Shown here in pieces: positions 6,740-9,044 of a stretch of 9,044 bases of DNA. The position numbers were made by a program, and so were the translations under genes. This stretch comes from Phytoactinopolyspora endophytica (GTDB taxonomy: Bacteria; Actinomycetota; Actinomycetes; Jiangellales; Jiangellaceae): positions 144,779-153,822 of the forward strand of contig NZ_ML142858.1 in assembly GCF_004138495.1 (NCBI RefSeq), in the 5' to 3' direction. The notes beneath the pieces are model-generated. The model was not told the origin of the DNA, did not search any database, and was given only the letters and a program-made list of their open reading frames with translations. Numbering within the stretch: position 1 is the first letter of the stretch; every line of letters starts with the position of its first letter.

Positions 6740-7911
6740 GACAGGCTGCCTTCTGTACCGCCGAGCCGGTACACGCGCGCGGCATTCTCCTCGCTGACCA
6801 TCCGGACCAGGCGGGTCGCGTCGTCCAGCGACCAGTCCCCGGCCGTGACCCGGGTGGTGATGATCGAGCGTAGGGCGGAGCGCCACTGCACGGAGCCCAG
6901 GAAGTGTAGCTCGGACAGCCCCCAGGCGTCGGACGAGTAGAGGACCTTGCCGAACGGAGCGAGCTCCAGCAGTTCGGCGACCACTGTGGTGGCGGCCGCT
7001 CCGGTGAAGGTGACGGCGAGGCCGACGTCGACGTAGACGTGCGGATAGGCGTGGCTCAGATAGGCGGCCTGGCGGTGGTACGGATAGCAGTGCAGGAGCA
7101 GGAGCGGTGCGCCGGACCCCTCGCTCGCCTCGATGAACTCGGTCAGCAGCAGCGGGTTCGCTCGGTGCAGCCGGAGGTCCGGATCGCCGATGCCAGTATG
7201 GATCTGCAACGGAAGCCCGGTGTCGACGCCGGCCCAGATCAGGTGCCGCAGGAGCACTGGATCGGTCAGCCGGGCTGGGGCGCCGGCGCGGATCTCCCGC
7301 AGCCAGGAGCCGGCGGCGGCCGTCACCTGTGCTGGGCTCGGCCTCGTCGGATCGACGTCCAGCCCGGCGCGGTAGGCGACGATGGTCTTCAGCCCGACGG
7401 CCGAGGCAGCGCGGGCAGCGAGGGCCTCGTCGAAGAGGCGGGCGAAGTTCGAGGCCGCGACGTCCGAGGCCGCGAGCTCCTCGGCTACCGACTCCAGCCG
7501 GACCACCTCGCTGGTGCGGATCCCACAGAGGCGGCTGAGGCCGCCCGGATCCAGGAGGTGGTCGGTGTGGTGACCTGTCTCGACGAGATAGTGGGTGACT
7601 CCGCTCCCGGCGAGGAAACGCCGGTTGACCGTCTCATGGCCGAGCTCGAGTCTCCGCGCCGTGTACTCGGGTCCCGAAGCGTGCGGATCCAGATCGAGCA
7701 GGGGCGCACACCAGCGACGCACGGCGAAACCCAGGCTCGAATCGAAGGTGGACAGGCCGGACGGCGCCGGGCGGTCCGACTCGGTCAGCGCCGCCTCGAA
7801 CGCGCTCGGGCTCAGATCCGCGGCGATGGCGCCGTGCACGTGGTGATCTGTCAACGGGGTGGACGCGACGAGATCGGCCAACTCGTCGCGCTCCGCGGCG
7901 TCAGTAGACAT
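6736..7911 (-). CDS. Amidohydrolase_2 family protein, FluG/NodGS N-domain type
   Basis: TIM-barrel metal-dependent hydrolase of 391 residues that resembles the N-terminal domain of the eukaryotic FluG and plant NodGS proteins. Metal-site residues are visible: H24-V-H26 in TDHHVHG, H238 in LPLQIHTGIGDPDLRL, H274 in LLLLHCYPY, and D328 in VLYSSDAWGLSELHFLG. GLKTIVAYRAGL (173-184), SHAYPHVYVDVGLAV (286-300) and LLELAPFGKVLYSSD (314-328) match my memory of the NodGS pattern well. The C-terminal SEENAARVYRL is the usual last helix. The ATG at 7911 overlaps the end of the glutamine-synthetase-like gene by 11 bases and has no clear ribosome binding site, so translation is probably coupled to it. Its stop overlaps the M20 start as ATGA. 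No signal peptide. The enzymatic reaction of this family branch is not established to my knowledge; a role processing an amide or gamma-glutamyl compound is inferred from context. Confidence 0.9.
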   Translation of the reverse strand: MSTDAAERDELADLVASTPLTDHHVHGAIAADLSPSAFEAALTESDRPAPSGLSTFDSSLGFAVRRWCAPLLDLDPHASGPEYTARRLELGHETVNRRFLAGSGVTHYLVETGHHTDHLLDPGGLSRLCGIRTSEVVRLESVAEELAASDVAASNFARLFDEALAARAASAVGLKTIVAYRAGLDVDPTRPSPAQVTAAAGSWLREIRAGAPARLTDPVLLRHLIWAGVDTGLPLQIHTGIGDPDLRLHRANPLLLTEFIEASEGSGAPLLLLHCYPYHRQAAYLSHAYPHVYVDVGLAVTFTGAAATTVVAELLELAPFGKVLYSSDAWGLSELHFLGSVQWRSALRSIITTRVTAGDWSLDDATRLVRMVSEENAARVYRLGGTEGSLS

Positions 7912-9044
7912 CGGCGACTCGCGCGCACACGGCGTCGTCGTCCAGGCCGGCCACGGCGGCCAGCTCGGCACGTTTGACCGCCAGATAGGTGGCCAGGAGA
8001 TCCGGATCGAACCACTTGGCAGCCACCGGATCGGTCTCGAGGGCGCGCAGGCCGGACTCCAGGTCCGGGTTCAGCGGTGCCGCGGACAGCAGCTCGTCGT
8101 CGCCGACCGTCTCCGGGTGGACGGTGGGCGCCGGGAGATCGCCGGTCATGCCCTCGAGGCCGGCGGCGATGATCACGCCGAGGGCGAGCCAGGGGTTGGA
8201 CGTGGCATCGGCCGCGCGGAACTCCAGATTGAACTGCTTCGCCTCGTCGGACGAGCCGAAGCTCACCGTCGGGCAGATCCGGATCATCGCCTCCCGGTGC
8301 CGCTCGGCGAGTACCGCCCGGGCGGCGCTCCAGTGGTGCGGCTGAAGGCGCAGGTGCGAGGCGGGACTTCCCGCCGTGACGGCGGTGACGGCGGCCGCGT
8401 GATGCAGCACGCCTGCGCAGAACCGCTCCGCCGCCTCGGAGAGCCGGCCGCGGCGGTGCGGATCGAACAAGGCGGCGCGCCCCTCGTCGTCGTGGAGGGA
8501 GAGATGGATGTGCAGGCCGTTGCCGGTAGCGTCGGGCGCTGCCAGCGGCGCGAACGAGGCGGCCAGGCCCCGGCGCCTGGCCAGGTCGCGCACGAGCTCA
8601 CGGAGCAGGACCGCTCGGTCCGCGGCGACGAGAGCGGGCGCCTGCCTCAGGGTGATCTCGTATTGCGCGTCCCCGTATTCGGGTATCCAGCATTCGGGCT
8701 GCAACCCGTTCTCCTCCAACAGAGCCAGCAGGTCGCCTCCGAACGGCTCGGCCGCGCGCAGCCGGCCCAACGTCATCGGAAGGCCCGCGTCGACCCCTCG
8801 GAGGGTGAACTCGTGCTCGAACGAGGCGACCACGTTGAGGCCGGTCTCCGCATGCAGCCGGCTCAGTGTCGACGTCAGCATGCGCCGCGGGCACGAGCCC
8901 CAGCTCGTCCCGTCGGTGCGGGTCTGGTCGGCTATGTACAGCCGGAGCTGTTCCTGGCCGTCGTCGCGGATGCTGATCCTGCTGTCCGGGTCGGGCACGA
9001 GGCGCAGGTCTCCTCCAGCGCCGAAGGCGTTGGCCTCGGCTATC
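7901..9044 (-). CDS. Glutamine synthetase family ligase (5' partial)
   Basis: ATP-dependent carboxylate-amine ligase of the GS type I superfamily. The frame runs to the right edge (first full codon at 9043) and reads ANAFGAGGDLRLVPDP, an internal beta-grasp segment, so the start lies outside; the GTG at 8998 is not the real start. About 380 residues are visible. Numbered from 9043: metal ligands E76 and E78 in FEHEF, E122 and E129 in the PEYGDAQYEI motif, H178 in GNGLHIHLSL, R232 in SHLRLQPHHW, R250 and R255 in RHREAMIR, and E274 and R276 in NLEFRAAD. All catalytic positions known from bacterial GSI that I can align are kept, except the flap Glu (E327 of Salmonella GlnA), where W238 stands. 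There is no adenylylation-type C-terminus. This argues for a GlnA-like gamma-glutamyl amine ligase (PuuA, GlnA3/GlnA4, FluG C-domain relatives) rather than the housekeeping enzyme. It overlaps the next gene by 11 bases. Confidence 0.92.
   Translation of the reverse strand, partial: IAEANAFGAGGDLRLVPDPDSRISIRDDGQEQLRLYIADQTRTDGTSWGSCPRRMLTSTLSRLHAETGLNVVASFEHEFTLRGVDAGLPMTLGRLRAAEPFGGDLLALLEENGLQPECWIPEYGDAQYEITLRQAPALVAADRAVLLRELVRDLARRRGLAASFAPLAAPDATGNGLHIHLSLHDDEGRAALFDPHRRGRLSEAAERFCAGVLHHAAAVTAVTAGSPASHLRLQPHHWSAARAVLAERHREAMIRICPTVSFGSSDEAKQFNLEFRAADATSNPWLALGVIIAAGLEGMTGDLPAPTVHPETVGDDELLSAAPLNPDLESGLRALETDPVAAKWFDPDLLATYLAVKRAELAAVAGLDDDAVCARVADVY

Noticed and set aside
6740..6886. 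Upstream extension of the M20 hydrolase by 49 codons
   Set aside because: The extra residues are the out-of-frame reading of the preceding amidohydrolase gene; the ATGA overlap start with AGAAGG upstream is better.
5906..6940. Plus-strand open frame (344 codons) opposite the M20 gene
   Set aside because: Its repeated GIGV-type residues come from the 15-bp tandem repeat read on the wrong strand; no domain seen.
7912..7971. Upstream extension of the NodGS-type amidohydrolase by 20 codons
   Set aside because: It would enlarge the overlap with the ligase gene and adds Trp/Pro-rich residues unlike the family; ATG 7911 sits at the expected distance from the first metal motif.
8360..8385. Inverted repeats GGCGGG-ACTT-CCCGCC and CCGCC-GTGAC-GGCGG inside the ligase gene
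   Set aside because: They lie in conserved coding sequence, including a short AVTAVTA repeat, and are expected by chance at this GC content; no reason to call a regulatory element.

Overview
The window is very GC-rich, with strongly G/C-biased third positions, frequent GTG starts and long spurious antisense frames. It looks like chromosomal DNA of a high-GC actinomycete (Streptomyces, Streptosporangiales, Micromonospora or similar). I cannot name a genus. No RNA genes, CRISPR arrays, insertion sequences or phage genes are visible, and no stretch over 300 bases lacks a gene.

There are eight protein genes in two tightly packed, convergent blocks. The plus-strand block (1-3858) holds an amidohydrolase of the chlorohydrolase/deaminase type (5' end cut by the window edge), an M19 membrane-dipeptidase-type peptidase, and a serine hydrolase of the class C beta-lactamase fold. 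These three overlap by 8 and 20 bases. The minus-strand block, read from the right edge leftwards, holds a glutamine-synthetase-family ligase (5' end cut by the window edge), a FluG/NodGS-type amidohydrolase, an M20 amidohydrolase, an RpiR-type regulator with a SIS domain, and an FMN-binding pyridoxamine-phosphate-oxidase-like protein. Junctions there are an 11-base overlap, a 4-base ATGA overlap, a 9-10 base gap and a 26-base gap, so all five are probably one transcript. The two blocks meet tail to tail across a 61-base gap that may hold a structured terminator.

Together the genes look like a cytoplasmic catabolic or salvage cluster for an amide- or peptide-like compound. Four or five hydrolases cut C-N bonds, one ligase could gamma-glutamylate an amine, and a SIS-domain regulator could sense a metabolite. 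No signal peptide is visible in the complete hydrolases, and no transporter lies inside the window; one may lie beyond either edge. The substrate cannot be read from the sequence.

The most interesting feature is the adjacent pair of a GS-like ligase and a NodGS-type amidohydrolase. These are the two halves of the eukaryotic FluG/NodGS fusion, encoded here as separate overlapping genes in the opposite order. The ligase also carries Trp where ammonia-using glutamine synthetases have a conserved Glu.
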